Notes: generated from the sequence alone by a model not told the origin. A stretch of 64,000 nt of DNA from Carnegiea gigantea (GCA_029747015.1 JAKOGI010000526.1:186001-250000); one strand, 5' to 3'; positions 46,120 through 57,659 are shown, counted from the stretch's first letter. Program-made: numbers and translations.

Positions 46120-46131
46120 TGGTATCAGAGC
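46120..46131 (+). other. E6 primer binding site
   Basis: TGGTATCAGAGC, an exact 12-base complement to the 3' end of initiator tRNA-Met, four bases after the LTR. Confidence 0.92.
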
Positions 46132-46237
46132 AAGTTCAGATCCTTGCCTGAACCCCACGCTCCCAAATTAAATCCAAACACAAACAGCCTACTTACGTTT
46201 CAAATCAATCCACAAAGAACCCTAGACCTCATCCTTC

Positions 46238-47227
46238 ATGCCATCTTCAATGAACTTGGAGAAAGAACTAGCTTTTATTGATATTGGATATGCTTGCTTT
46301 GCAATTCCAAAATTTCATGGCAAAATGGAAGAGTTCACAGGTTGGTTATCTAAGGTGGAACGAGTTTTTGCTTGTTGTATCCTTAATGACCAAGAGAAGT
46401 TCAAAGTGGTTATTTCAAGATTGAGAGGTTGTGCACTTCAGTGGTGGAATAAGTGCAAGTTTGAGCGAAAAAAGAAGGGAAAAGAGAAGGTGAGAACTTG
46501 GAAGAAATTGAGTAGTAAGATGAAGGGTTCCTTTTGCCCATCCACTTACACGCCAATGAAAGAAAGTATCTCCATTAAGCCCACGAGTTCATTCCCTTCC
46601 ACCCCACAAAAAAAACCAACCCCACAAATGATCTTTCCCTCACAACTTAGAAGGTGTCTCAAGTGCCAAGGGCTTGGACACTTAGCCACGGATTGCCCAA
46701 ACAACAAAGTCATTACCTCGGAAGAAAGGAAAGCCGTGAGAAAGGAGGAAAATCAGGAGGAAAAGAAGATGCCCTTAGTGGAAGAACCGAAGGAGGTTGA
46801 ATTAGAGGAGGAAAAAGAAGAGGATGAAGAAGATGATCTTGAGGAGATAGAGATTGAGGCAAATAAAGGTGCTATGCTCACTTTAAACATCCACCATCCA
46901 CCTAGAAGCCATGAGCATCTCATCCTTCCCACCACTTTTCATAAACCACCATCATTTTTTTCCACTCCACCCACACCTAAAACACTCAACCCAAATTTCT
47001 GTCAATCCATTTCAGAACCATTACTAAAAGCTCCTAATTTTGAGTTAAGAGCATTTGAAGAATTGGTTCGAAGCAAGTCCAAGAAGTCCCCTACATCCAC
47101 CATTCAGATCAGCAAGGGGAAGGTAAAGAAAAAAGTCTCTAAGTTCAAAAGAGACTTGTTTTCATGGTTGATTTTATTTCAACCAGAATTGAAGAAAAAG
47201 AGGAGTTCATTACCTACTATGATTTGA
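46238..47227 (+). CDS. E6 gag protein with zinc knuckle
   Basis: A 329-aa open frame from the first ATG after the PBS. The N-terminal part reads FHGKMEEFTGWLSKVERVF, EKFKVVISRLRGCALQWW and KVRTWKKLSSKMKGSFCP, the start of a Ty3/gypsy gag (capsid) domain. The usual ~100 residues that should follow are missing: PSTYTPMKES leads straight to a Ser/Pro linker. A zinc knuckle CLKCQGLGHLATDC comes next (Cys140, Cys143, His148, Cys153) and would bind RNA. Then there is a strongly acidic stretch (about 165-207) and a Lys-rich C-terminus. No protease follows. Just after the stop another frame reads YYDLRANHF*QGEYDG, the integrase tail. As a particle protein it might package the element's own RNA; whether the shortened domain works is inference. 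Confidence 0.85.
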   Translation: MPSSMNLEKELAFIDIGYACFAIPKFHGKMEEFTGWLSKVERVFACCILNDQEKFKVVISRLRGCALQWWNKCKFERKKKGKEKVRTWKKLSSKMKGSFCPSTYTPMKESISIKPTSSFPSTPQKKPTPQMIFPSQLRRCLKCQGLGHLATDCPNNKVITSEERKAVRKEENQEEKKMPLVEEPKEVELEEEKEEDEEDDLEEIEIEANKGAMLTLNIHHPPRSHEHLILPTTFHKPPSFFSTPPTPKTLNPNFCQSISEPLLKAPNFELRAFEELVRSKSKKSPTSTIQISKGKVKKKVSKFKRDLFSWLILFQPELKKKRSSLPTMI

Positions 47228-47245
47228 GGGCAAATCATTTTTAAC

Positions 47246-47255
47246 AAGGGGAGTA
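47246..47255 (+). other. E6 polypurine tract
   Basis: AAGGGGAGTA directly before the 3' LTR start TGATGGAAATCC. Confidence 0.88.
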
Positions 47256-48982
47256 TGATGGAAATCCCGCCATCCCTTTTGTTAAAAACGAATCAAATCA
47301 ATTAGGTAATCTTATTATGCTGGTTTAAGGATGAATAAATCATCCAAGTTTTGATTAAACATTGAAACTGCAGGGCGAGGGTTAAATCCAGCAGCTAACC
47401 CGTTTTTGTGTGCTTAATTTCTCAAACATACTAAGGGTTTATGTCTAATATTTTTTGATGGATTTGAAGATCAAGATGTTAGCTTTCCAACAAATCAAGT
47501 TTCATCCAATTTGGACTTCATTTGGTCGTTCAAATCAGCAATTAAACCCAAGGTGTCAAAACTGCCCAGCAGGGCCAGGATGAACCCGGTTTTGTTCTTT
47601 TTATTTCTTATGATGTAGTTTAGCTTAAATCTTGTATTTTTACATATTTTGGGTCCCTAAGATCTTAGCTTTCATGTCCAATTGGAATTACCAGATTTGG
47701 AGTTCAATTGGTTAGTGAAATAAGCTAATTCGTAAACCTGTGCTGTTTTGGAGTCCAATCTGCACGGTTTTGGGAATCAAGCTGATTCAAGGAGAAAATG
47801 ATGTCCAATTGCTATGATTCAAAAAGGAGGGTAATCTAGACATCTTGAGGTTTCCAACCATGTAAGAAACGTAGCAATTAGTCATCATTTGAGGTGTCAA
47901 ACATGCGTTGCAAGTGGAGGCAGAAACCGGCTGCTTGACACCCGATTGCTTAGCCTGGTGGTTTTCCTCCTTCAAGGGGTTTGCTTAAGGTGGAAGGCTG
48001 CCAAGCAGGTCATTTTGAGCTGCTTGATTAAGCACCCCTCAGCTACTTGAGAGAGGGACACGTGGAGCTAGTGAAACGCCACCATTTTGCAAGCTCTCAT
48101 TCGACCACTCAAGCATGACATGGCACACATGCAATTTTCAGTCCTTTTGAGGTGGCAGCCATGCTCTCTTACCTTCCTTGAAGGGAAATTGAGTCAACAA
48201 GGTTTCTTAATACTTAGGAAAGAGTTTAAGAAGGAAATCTTGTGTTTTGTAGCTTAAACTTTCAGCTTATGTATGTTTTAGCTTAAACCGTGTATTACTA
48301 AGCATAGGATTAGTTTAATGACTTTCCTTGCCTAGAAGGAAAGCTCTTTTCATGTAATCACAAGGCTATATAAGTGCCTTGGCTGCTCTTTTGTAAAAAC
48401 AACAAGTTTTGAGTATTAAAGTTGAGAGCAAAGACTTTGTGTCTTGTGATTTCTTAAACACTTAACTTGCTTATCCTTAATTGTGGCCGATTAAGGTGGT
48501 GACCAAGTGAGTCTTGATCTTTGGTTAGGTGGTGTATCTTATCCTAATCCAAGATTAAGGGCCCTAAGCTAAGTGATTAGTGGTGTATCTTATCTAATCA
48601 CAAGGCTTAGAACTATCCAGATTCCATTGAATTCACTTAAAGTTCATGAAGTTAGCTTTGGGTTCCTTAAACCAAAGCTCTCCTTTTTCATGTTCTAATC
48701 AGTGAACTTCATTCCCACATCTCCTTTTTGTTTTCATATTCATTTCAAGCTTAATCAAGGCCAAGAATTCTTGCTTTGATTCAGTTTTGAGCCCAAACAC
48801 AAAAGCCATCTCAAAAACTATGAAAATCACAAACTAGGCGTGCTTAGGCAGCAAGTTGGCACGGTGCCCCCGTGCCTTTAAGCACAACCGTGCCTCCCTT
48901 AGTTCGTGAGTTTTCCACTTGTTTTGGTTGTGTTCTTGTTGTAAGTTGGCTTGGGTTGTTCCTACCCTTGAGACTTACATCA
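47256..48982 (+). repeat. E6 3' LTR (1727 bp)
   Basis: Near-identical to 44398-46115. Differences include CAACAAATCAAG against CAACAAATTCAAG, one extra A in GTAAAAACAACAAG, and a changed pyrimidine run near 48711-48730. TATA box TATATAAG at 48367-48374. Confidence 0.95.
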
Positions 48983-48987
48983 CTTAC

Positions 48988-49377
48988 AACAGGTACTTAA
49001 TATGAAAAATCACACTTCAATAGCTGAACGGCCCGCATGGTGGAGTTCATAACTCAATGGGTCACACACCCGGAATGCACGACTGTGAAAATTTAAACAA
49101 ATGAGAAAAATGAAACCCACAATACAACTCCCAGATAAATGAGAGCATACCTCACCAAAAGGTCACCCAAATGGTTCCACAATCGACTGTGATAATGCTC
49201 AAGTCTTAGGATATTACCAAATGATTAAGTCACCCAAATGGAAATGGTTCCTCCATATATGCCCCTACATATGAACTTATAGTCAATAACGCGTTTAACT
49301 TGTCCAACATAACTCATACACACCTTGATAGCTAACTCATAAACACTTGATAGCTCACAGTGGCCCTTAAAACCTTA
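48988..49377 (-). other. E5 leader sequence between E6 and PBS
   Basis: This is the 5' leader of E5. The first ~120 bp (GTTCATAACTCAATGGGTCA) resembles the E3 LTR near 21210-21260. No coding signal. Confidence 0.5.
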
Positions 49378-49389
49378 GCTCTAATACCA
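49378..49389 (-). other. E5 primer binding site
   Basis: Minus strand TGGTATTAGAGC, one change from the initiator tRNA-Met site, four bases inside the 5' LTR. Confidence 0.85.
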
Positions 49390-49393
49390 AATA

Positions 49394-50806
49394 TGTAATG
49401 TCCCCAAAATGCTAATGACATGATTTACAGAAAACTGCAGCGGAAGACTTAATGATGAAAGCACTACCGCCCTCCTGATATGGATGAGGCTTATTGAAAC
49501 CATTTAATCATGTAACTCATGTTCTCAATCAAAATATCTATTAAACTGAAACACTTTAAGACCAAAGTCCGTAATAGTTCAACTTCAATACAATCAACTT
49601 AATTATACCATGTGCTAACTCGCACTCCACACTACACAAGTGTATTGAATATAGACCCAACTTGATCCTGAGGTTGATCTCAACACTTATGCTATGCTGA
49701 ATCCACTGTAAGCATCTAATGACTTCCAAAAGGGCTTGCTAAATAGAGAAACATGTGATACTTTATCACCTAAAATGGAAAACATGAAAGCAATTAAAAA
49801 ATGTGAGCTAAAATGCAGTATATGCATTCCTGTATTGTAAAATGAGCGTAGAAACACTGTTAATAGGTACCCGCCTTTGCAATTCATTTAGTTCGCAACA
49901 ATAATGAAAATAAAAGTAATATAAAATTGAATTGCTCATTATTATCTAGGTGTGAACCCCTTACAATGCTATGATCTATATATAGGTGTACACCTGCCAA
50001 TCCGATCAAGACTTGGCCTGAAGCCGTACTGGTAAATGATGGGCTGACGCCTTGTAGATGATAACTGACGAGGTGACAAGTTAAATGGCAAATCACTGTA
50101 TAAACTGATTCACTAATAAATTCATTTAGAGTTATAACTTAGTGAACAAGTTCTACTTTCTGAAGATCATTGAATCTTTAAAAATGTCATCTGACTTGAT
50201 AAATGTCATCTATTTCATAAATGTCATCTAACTTGATAAATATGTTCTAACTTGATAGCACTTATACATAATGGGAAATGATAACTAGGCCTCGACTATG
50301 TTTCATAAATGTCATTGTAGGTATGTCCAGTCAGTAAATGATCCTTACTCACATAATTGAATAAGTAAAAGCATGTGTAATAGAAATTGAGTAATTAAAT
50401 GGTATACATAACTTGGGTATTTTAATATAACTTCAAAACTGAATAAATGAAAATAATTAAATCTGATATAAAGTAAATGAAAGTAAAATAGGCCACAATG
50501 AGATAAATGAGATTACAAAGGCAAAGGCCTTGATGGTGACAAATGGGAGAGTAGTTTTGGCCTTTTCTGAAATACGTTGCTAATACGGGCTTAGGGCTCG
50601 CTGATATATAGCTTGGTTTAGGATAACAGCGAGTACACTAGATTGACCTGATAAATAAAATTGATACATTTTGAATTGAGTAGGTAATAGAGGTTTGAGG
50701 CCAAGAGATATATGTCTTGGTTCAAAACAGTATAAACAGCAATAACTTGGTCTGATAAATATGGTTTTTGAGTCAAAAATTCTCCTCACTTCACATATTT
50801 CATTCA
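49394..50806 (-). repeat. E5 5' LTR, truncated
   Basis: Starts TGTAATGTCCCCAAAATGCT and matches 39554-40970. It stops at ATTTCATTCA where E7 begins in the opposite orientation. The remaining ~1.8 kb is not seen. Confidence 0.85.
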
Positions 50807-53800
50807 TGTTATAATCCGATCCTAACCCATGTATATTTATTTAAATCATATTTATTTATTTAATTAATCATGTTTATTCATTTAATTAATCATGTTTATT
50901 GATTTAATCAGTCATGTTTATTTATTTAACCAAATCATGTTTGTTAATTCAATTACACTCAATCTATATATTTATCGAATTACCGTATGTCATTTAAATT
51001 TTTCACTTTCATTTATCGTATTTAATCATCCCAGTTAGAGGATATTTCATTTAGATCCCACTTTGAAATTCAAGTTTCATTGATTGCTAAATCAAGTTTC
51101 GTTGATTGATTAAATATCGGGTGAATCATTATTAGGCCTCGGTAAGTATAATTTAGTGATTAATTATTTTCTTATCTTCGGTAAACTTTAATACCGAGTA
51201 ACACAAAATTTTTCCAACACTTCGAATAATTTTTCAAGCTCAAACTTAGCTTGTGGGGCTCAAAACAAAAGCCCAAAACCATACTATCTGTAACGCCCCA
51301 AAAATACTTGATTCATTACTTGCATTTACCTGCTTAAGTTCACCAATGAGAAATAATAACCCAATGAACGGGCGTTACCGCCGTCCAAAAAGGACAAGGC
51401 TTCCCTTATACATGAAAACTTAGCCATAAAACCAAAGTTTACCCTAAAAAGGACATTCACACCACCACAACCATTCAACCATTTAGTTATATACAGAAAC
51501 GGTTCTAACATCCCAATCATCTCAAGGATTACACCAAAATACATAATTCAATTCAAATATACAGTGGAACACCAAAATACATCACAATATGATATGATAG
51601 TATCTCAGCACTTCTACACCGTCAGTCACATGGACAGCCCTGGCTCACTTATCACCTTCAGTCGTCCTGCCCGCCTGAGGGTGGTTCACTGAACACTTTC
51701 CTAAAACAAAACATAAAAACATTTCGAATTGTGAGCCAAAGCTCAGTACATGCATTCCTGTAATGTTAAAGACACACTGAAAATTTGTTTGGGCCCGCTT
51801 TGCAATTCATTTTAATTTTAAAACAGGGAATGAAACGCATATAAAACTAAATTGCTAATTACTATCTGTTAGTGCACCCCTTCATAACTATTACGATCTG
51901 TGAATAGGTGTACACCTGCCAAGCCGATCGGAGGACCTGACCTGAAGCCGCGCGCGTAACTGGAGAGCAATGCTCTATAACTGATAACTGATGGGGTCAC
52001 TAATTATGTGATAAAGTACTGACTAAATTGATTCATTGATGTACTTACCAAAACATTACGATTTCGATAAATACGTGCTGATTTCTAATGATACAGGCAA
52101 TTAACGTACCTGAAAGTTTTAAATGCAAGTTCACAGAATAATAAGATGCACAAAAGTGGAGAGAATGAAAGCTTAGGCCTTGATTTTGTTCAAAAGATCA
52201 TTATAGATACATGAGGTCATAAACGAGCTTGTTCTTGTAAATGATGTCTTTAAATAAAACTGGCTTATGAACAATCTTTACAAACTAGTTAATAAATTAA
52301 ACTAAAATGATGAAACTATATAAACCGTAGAAATGTGATTTAAGGCACGGTAGCAAGTTCAGAGCAAAAGGGCTTATAAAGAGGGTATGGAAAGAATAAT
52401 TTACAACTTATACTCCTGACCTCGAAATGAGACCTAAGACCCCAATATGAAAAGCTTAGGAAGCCATCTAAAGCTTTCATTGAGGACACATAACATGAAT
52501 CCCACGATAGGGTTCCTAAAATGGGGTTAGAACACCAATATGTCAGTTTTGAGTGCATCCTGCACAGGTTCAGTAAAATGACCATAACATTTTTCACAAA
52601 CCTCGGATTAATGCGATTCAAGAGTCATTTTAAAGCTAACACACTGACCTATCTACCCACCAAAAATCATAATTTTTGGCTGGTCTAATCATTACCAGTT
52701 TCATCTCAAAATTTGTCCTATTTTTTTGGAAATTCCAGCCTCACAGTTTGAGTTTGTTACCTCACTTTTCACACAAATCCTCAACTTAAACCATTCCTTA
52801 AAAGCATGTAAACACACTTTGGTCCATCCCAACATCATGTAAAAACACCACACTCAATTTCACTTTATATTCATATCCAGTAAAGCTCATTTTCTAGTCA
52901 TATATACACATACTTCAACTTTAATACTAGTTTGGTCCAAACCACGCATTCTTGGATAAAACCCTAACTTAAGGTCAACTTGAACTCACTGTCATCATTT
53001 CAAACCACCATAAACATCATAATAAACTTCAATAGATTAAAAGATGATCAAAATCAAGGATAAAACAATCAATATCCAACACTTAAACATGAAGCTTGCA
53101 TGATTAAGAAGTAACCCTAACCCTAGCATCATCCAACTTCAACTCCACCATGATCCATCACCAAAATAATTCTTAATTCAATCAAAACAACATGATCCAT
53201 CATTAAAACAACCAAAATAAGAAGCAAAACCAAAAATCCAAAGAACAAGATTGAAGCCACTTACTTTGAGCTTGAAACAAGTGGAGATGGAGATGATGTT
53301 TGGTGATTTTGAGGGTGGAAGATGATAGCCGGTGGAGGGGGTGGTTGGAGGTTGCAATCCTTACCAGAGGCTGGCCAGAAAGTGGCCAGAAATCACCACA
53401 AAAGGGTTGGGTTGTGCTGTTCTGGTGAGGCCGTGGGTTAGAGAGAAGGAGGAGAGAAGAAGAGAGAGAAAATGTCTTGAATTTACTTGGTGCAAAACAA
53501 AAGCTTAAGCAAAATAAATACTTGGCTAAAAATTAACCTTCAAAATCTACTTTTTACTAAGTATAATTAAGGCCTAATTAGGGGTAATTAGCTAAACAAA
53601 TAGGGTCAAGTCTTAGTGAACCAAAATTGGCCTTAAACGGGCTCAGGTTCAAAAACTAGCTCAAACCGAGTGCGCTTGGAAAAAAAAATTTTTTTTTTTC
53701 CAAAGCTCGAGGTTAAATGTTTGTTGTGTCATGAAAAATAATTAAATCACTCAACTCATAAATATCAAGGCCTAATAACGATCTCCAGAATTTGACAAGA

Positions 53801-55000
53801 AGAAAAACCCGAATTGTAAGGTGAGGGTCCATTTAAATTCTCTCAATTGAAATAACAAAGAAAACGATGATTTAAATGCGATGAAATTAATCACATTGAT
53901 TCATGACATGAGTAAACATGATTTAGGATCGGACTATTACACTAACTTTGTTATTTCACTAATTGCCCATTTTAGCACCTAATTTTAATTGGCAAAAAGC
54001 TACTTTTTGGGTTTAAAATTTACGGCCATATGTGGCTATTAATTGATAATTTTTACACACAAAAATTCAGTAAAAATAACAGGGCCTAACTCTTTATTTT
54101 GTCTCTCTACCTTACCCCTTTTCTACAGAAAACAGGGGCAGTAGCTGCAGCCATTTTTGGCGGTTTTCAGCCACCTCCCGGCTGCTCCGACTTTCCCTTG
54201 CTACCAGCTATCATGTCTAACCACCAAAATCACTCAAAACAGCCCCCTCCTTCCTCTAATTCAAGTCTAAAGTAAGGTATACCCAAACCCTAACTTCTTC
54301 TATTTTGAGTTTTTGGGATTATTTTAGTTATGATTATTGTTTATATGATCAAATTGATAGTTATTATACAATTTTTATTGAGTTTAGAAATGTTTGGAGT
54401 TATGGGTATTTGATCAAGAACATGATCAAGTGACTTGAAATTAAGCAAGTATGAGTTTGAGCTTGTTTATTTATCTTGTTGTGATTTGTGTTATAAATCA
54501 TGAAAAATATGATGTTAGATGATCATTTTTAAGCCAATTATGGTTATTTAAATGTTCACTTGAATGAGCAAGAATTAAGATTTTCATGATCATGCTTGAT
54601 TTAAGTGAGTTTTTGTATTAAATATGTTCATTTGGATCACATGAGGTGATTTATGATGTTGGATACGTTATTGGATTGAAAATGAATCTGGGATGATTAT
54701 GGAGACAAAATTATGGATTGTGGTTGTCTAAAGTGATGTTGAGGGTCAACCCATAGTTGGTAATTTCAACAAGCGATTTTAGAGGGCAATTATGTGTAAA
54801 AGGAGGATAATAAAGTAGGTAGCAAGCTGTGAAGGGCTCAGAAACAAGGGTCTGTTCTTGAAAAAACTGATAATGCATGACTTGTCTAAAAATTACGAAT
54901 TTTGGTGGGAAGCTAGATCAATGAGTTATCTTTAAAATGCCTTTTGAACAGCCTTAATCCGAGTGAGGTACTTTTGATCAAATTTGACCTATAAGAGGTC
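50807..55000 (+). repeat. E7: opposite-strand Tekay-like LTR fragment, split by E8
   Basis: The start TGTTATAATCCGATCCTAAC is the reverse complement type of the E5 LTR end (..GGGTTAGGGTCGGGTTATTACA). After the solo LTR E8 it resumes at 53947 and continues. Near 54890-54965 it matches the E5 LTR near 41585-41690 in reverse complement (AATTTTGGTGGG, CCTTTTGAA, CCTTAATC). It gives way to the gag of E9 around 55000; that edge is approximate. 53947-55000 has no gene. Confidence 0.7.
51289..53941 (-). repeat. E8: solo Tekay-like LTR (2653 bp)
   Basis: Starts TGTAACGCCCCAAAAATAC and ends ATCGGACTATTACA, with flanks CTATC (51284-51288) and CTAAC (53942-53946), four of five bases equal. It is related to the E5 LTRs (ACCGCCGTC..AAGGACAAGG and CAAGCCGAT..GACCTG..CTGAAGCCG blocks). 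A CT-rich minus-strand block lies near 53400-53475. No internal sequence, so it is a solo LTR. Confidence 0.85.
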
Positions 55001-55029
55001 GAAGATTAAACCATAGTGAGGTACTTAGG

Positions 55030-55920
55030 AGCACTTGATCCAAGGCATGCCAATGTGGTTGAATTGAAGCAATACGCAACCTTTAATTAGGTGTGTGTCC
55101 TAGCTAATAAGGTTGAATAACAAAAGAAAACCAAGTCCCAGAAAAGAGATTCTCCTAAACCTCCACGCCAGAGCCAACCTTTTAACAAGGGGAGCTTATT
55201 TCCACCACCTAAACTCATGGCATTACCACCTTTCTACCCCACCAAAAAAAAAAAAAAAAACCAAGCTCGACAAAAGAGCCTAGCCCCACGAAATAGTCCT
55301 AATCGCGGCCCTATAAACACTAAATGGTGTTTTAAGTGCTAAGGCCTTGGTCACATTACCTCGAACTGTCCAAATAGAAAGACCGTTTCTTTGGCTGAAT
55401 GGGAGGTTACAAAGGAGGAGGAAAAGGAGGAGGAAAAGGAGGTGTACTTGATGGAGGATCAAGAGGAGAATTAAGAGAAGGTTAAGGAGGAGGCTGATAA
55501 AGAAGAAATGTTGGTTTTCATAAGAGCTTTGAGTGGACTTAGAGGAACCAAGGAAGAACAACGAGAGAACATCATTCACTCTTAGTGTACTATCCAAGGG
55601 AAAGTATCCTCTTTGATTATTAATAGAGGGAGTTGTGCTAATGCGGTTTCACTTAGCAGGGTGGAGAAACCCAGTCTCTGTGCCTTGGCTCACCCTCATG
55701 CGTATAACATCCAATGGCTTAATCTAGGTAAAGGCTTACAAGTTAACTCTAGATGCTTGGTTTCCTTCTCCATTAGTAAGAATTACTAAGATGAGCTTTG
55801 GTGTGACATTATTCTCATGGATGCTTGTCACATTCTTTTCAGAAGATTGTGCTTGTTTGATAGAAAGGTAATGCATGATGGTTACCTAAATATCTATACC
55901 TTTGCTAAGGATGGGAAGAA
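55030..55920 (+). pseudogene. E9 gag C-terminus and protease
   Basis: From about 55040 the reading is NVVELKQYATFN*VCVLANKVE, the end of a gag domain, then a basic Pro-rich linker and an 18-A run (55244-55261). The zinc knuckle follows at 55332-55373, CFKC*GLGHITSNC, with CAA changed to the stop TAA inside it, then an acidic linker. The protease reads CTIQGKVSSLIINRGSCANA (about 55580-55645): the catalytic Asp of DGGS/DRGS is replaced by Asn. After it come VEKPSLCALAHPHAYNIQWL and a DIILMDACHILF block. It is inactive. Confidence 0.8.
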
Positions 55921-56173
55921 GATCACCCTTGCCCCTTTAACCCCTTTCCAACTCCACAAAAACAAGCCATAAAAAAGCCATGAGCATTCAGATCTCTCTC
56001 TCACTTATAGTGAACCATTACTTCAAACTTCTTACCATGGGCTTCGAGCTTTTAATTAAGGAGTGGATTCTCACATCCCTAGATGAGTCCAACAGCTCTC
56101 CCCCAAGCCATCCTCAGCTATTTCACTCCTTGAGCGTTTTGTTCATGCCTTCCCTGAAGACATACCCTCTGTT

Positions 56174-56957
56174 TTGCCCCTCAAAAGAGCCATCCAACAC
56201 CATGTGGACCTTATTCTCGGAGCCATACTTCCAAATAAGACAACCTATAGGATGAATCCTAAGGAGACCATGGAGATTCAAAGGCAAGTGGAGGAGTTCA
56301 TCTCCAAGGGGCTAGTTAGGGAATCACTTAGCCCTTGTGCTGTCTCATCGCTTTTAGTCCCTAAAAAGGATGGGAGCATGAGAATTTGTGTGGACAGCCG
56401 AGCAATCAATAAGATTACCATCAAGTATAGGCATCTCATACCACGGCTTAAAGACATGCTAGATGAATTACATGGTTCTAAGGTGTTTTGCAAAGTAGAT
56501 TTGAGAAGTGGTTACTATTAGATTCAAAATAGAGAAGGAGATGAGTGAAAAATAGCTTTCAACACCAAAGGAGGCTTGTATGAGTGGCCAGTCATGCCAT
56601 TCGGTTTGGTGCAATGCATTAAGTACCTTTATTAGGCTTATGAACCAAGTGTTTAGGCCTTACATTGGTAAGTTTGTGGTGGTTTATTTTGATGATATAA
56701 TGATCTATAGCAAGACTGAAGAGGAGCACTGCGACCATCTAACTCAGATTATGATGGTTTTTGAGAAGGAAAAGCTTTATGGTACCCTTAAAAAGTGCAC
56801 CTTCTTTACAAATGAGGCGCACCTTTTAGGTTACATTGTGACTGTTCAAGACATTAAGGTGGATGAAAGCAAAGGAGAGGCTATTCGGTCTTTCCCTATT
56901 CCAAAGAGTATTTATAATGTCCGAAGTTTCCATGGGCTTGCCTCATTTTATAGGTAG
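56174..56957 (+). pseudogene. E9 reverse transcriptase
   Basis: The first frame (56174-56521) reads YRMNPKETMEIQRQVEEFIS, KGLVRESLSPCAVSSLLVPK, KDGSMRICVDSRAINKITIK and VFCKVDLRSGYY, with the first catalytic Asp in KVDLRSGY. A stop at 56519-56521 replaces the usual Gln of YYQI (tag), and another frame carries on. The second frame (56580-56957) carries [14 protein letters not shown] with the YFDD box at 56685-56696, then [17 protein letters not shown] and [12 protein letters not shown]. The order and motifs are typical of plant chromoviruses. Confidence 0.88.
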
Positions 56958-56981
56958 TTCATAAGAAACATTAGCACTATT

Positions 56982-57492
56982 ATGGCCCCCATGACCGAGG
57001 TGACTACGGGTTCATCCCTTAAATGGACCTCTAAAGCTCAATCTGTCTTTGAGGAGATCAAATCCAAGATTACTCAAGCCCCGATGTTAACCTTATCATG
57101 CTTTAACAAGGTTTTTAAGATTGAGTGTGACGCTTCTGCAGTTAGAATTAGTGAAGTCCTTACACAAGAAGGAAGGCCCCTAGCCTTCTGTAGTGAAAAG
57201 TTGTGTGATTCAAGGAGGAAGTATTCCACATATGATAAGGAGTTTTATGCTAACTCCGCATTGGAGCCATTATTTGATGTCTAGTAAGTTCATTTTACAT
57301 TCTGACCATAAGGCCTTGAAGTACATTCAAGGGCAGCATAAGTTGACCTCAAGATATGCTACTAAATGTGTAGAATACCTTCAGTCATTCCACTTTACAA
57401 TCAAGCAAAAGTTTGGGAAGCTTAATGAAGGAGTTGATGCCTTATCAACAAGGCACTTGTTATTGTTTCAACTAGATGCTTGCATTATGTGA
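56982..57492 (+). pseudogene. E9 RNase H
   Basis: Two overlapping frames. The first (56982-57284) has WTSKAQSVFEEIKSKITQAP and IECDASAVRISEVLTQEGRP with the first catalytic Asp, and RRKYSTYDKEFYA with the Glu region. The second (from 57193) carries FILHSDHKALKYIQGQHKLT with the second Asp and LNEGVDALSTR, close to the usual VADALSRR end. A frameshift near 57260-57290 separates the parts. Confidence 0.85.
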
Positions 57493-57659
57493 TTTGAGCA
57501 TCTTACGTCACTTTATGCTAATGATGAAGACTTTGGGGAGCTTTACTTAGATTGTCAAAAGCATCCCAAAGGAGACTTTCTAGTCTTGTTCAAAGGTACT
57601 CATTTGTGTATTTTTAAGTATGGTACCTGTGAGTTATTGATTAGAAAAATTCATGGTGG

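Larger units (their letters stand above)
44398..48982 (+). mobile_element. E6: complete young gag-only LTR element (TR-GAG type)
   Basis: LTRs at 44398-46115 and 47256-48982 start TGATGGAAATCC and end CTTACATCA. The exact target duplication CTTAC is at 44393-44397 and 48983-48987. The internal 1140 bp carries PBS (46120-46131), one open 329-codon gag (46238-47227) and PPT (47246-47255). There is no protease, RT, RNase H or integrase core. By eye the LTRs differ at about a dozen sites in 1.7 kb, that is around 99% identical, so insertion is recent on the scale of this window. It is non-autonomous and would need enzymes from a related element. Confidence 0.93.
39554..50806 (-). mobile_element. 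E5: Tekay/Del-like LTR element carrying E6
   Basis: The 3' LTR is 39554-42746 and the 5' LTR starts at 49394 and is cut at 50806 by E7. The PBS is at 49389-49378 and the PPT at 42764-42747. The internal part (42747-49393) keeps only an integrase C-terminal remnant (43079-42765) and non-coding sequence, plus the 4.6-kb insertion E6. Both LTR starts share CCCCTAAAATGCTAATGACA (one base different in the second). E5 sits in the E4 5' LTR. Confidence 0.8.

Noticed and set aside
46753..46935. Ser-rich minus-strand frame
   Set aside because: It is the antisense of the acidic (GAG/GAA-rich) stretch of the E6 gag.
53676..53702. A-run followed by T-run resembling a terminator hairpin
   Set aside because: A homopolymer pair within the E8 LTR; intrinsic terminators do not apply in a plant nuclear genome.
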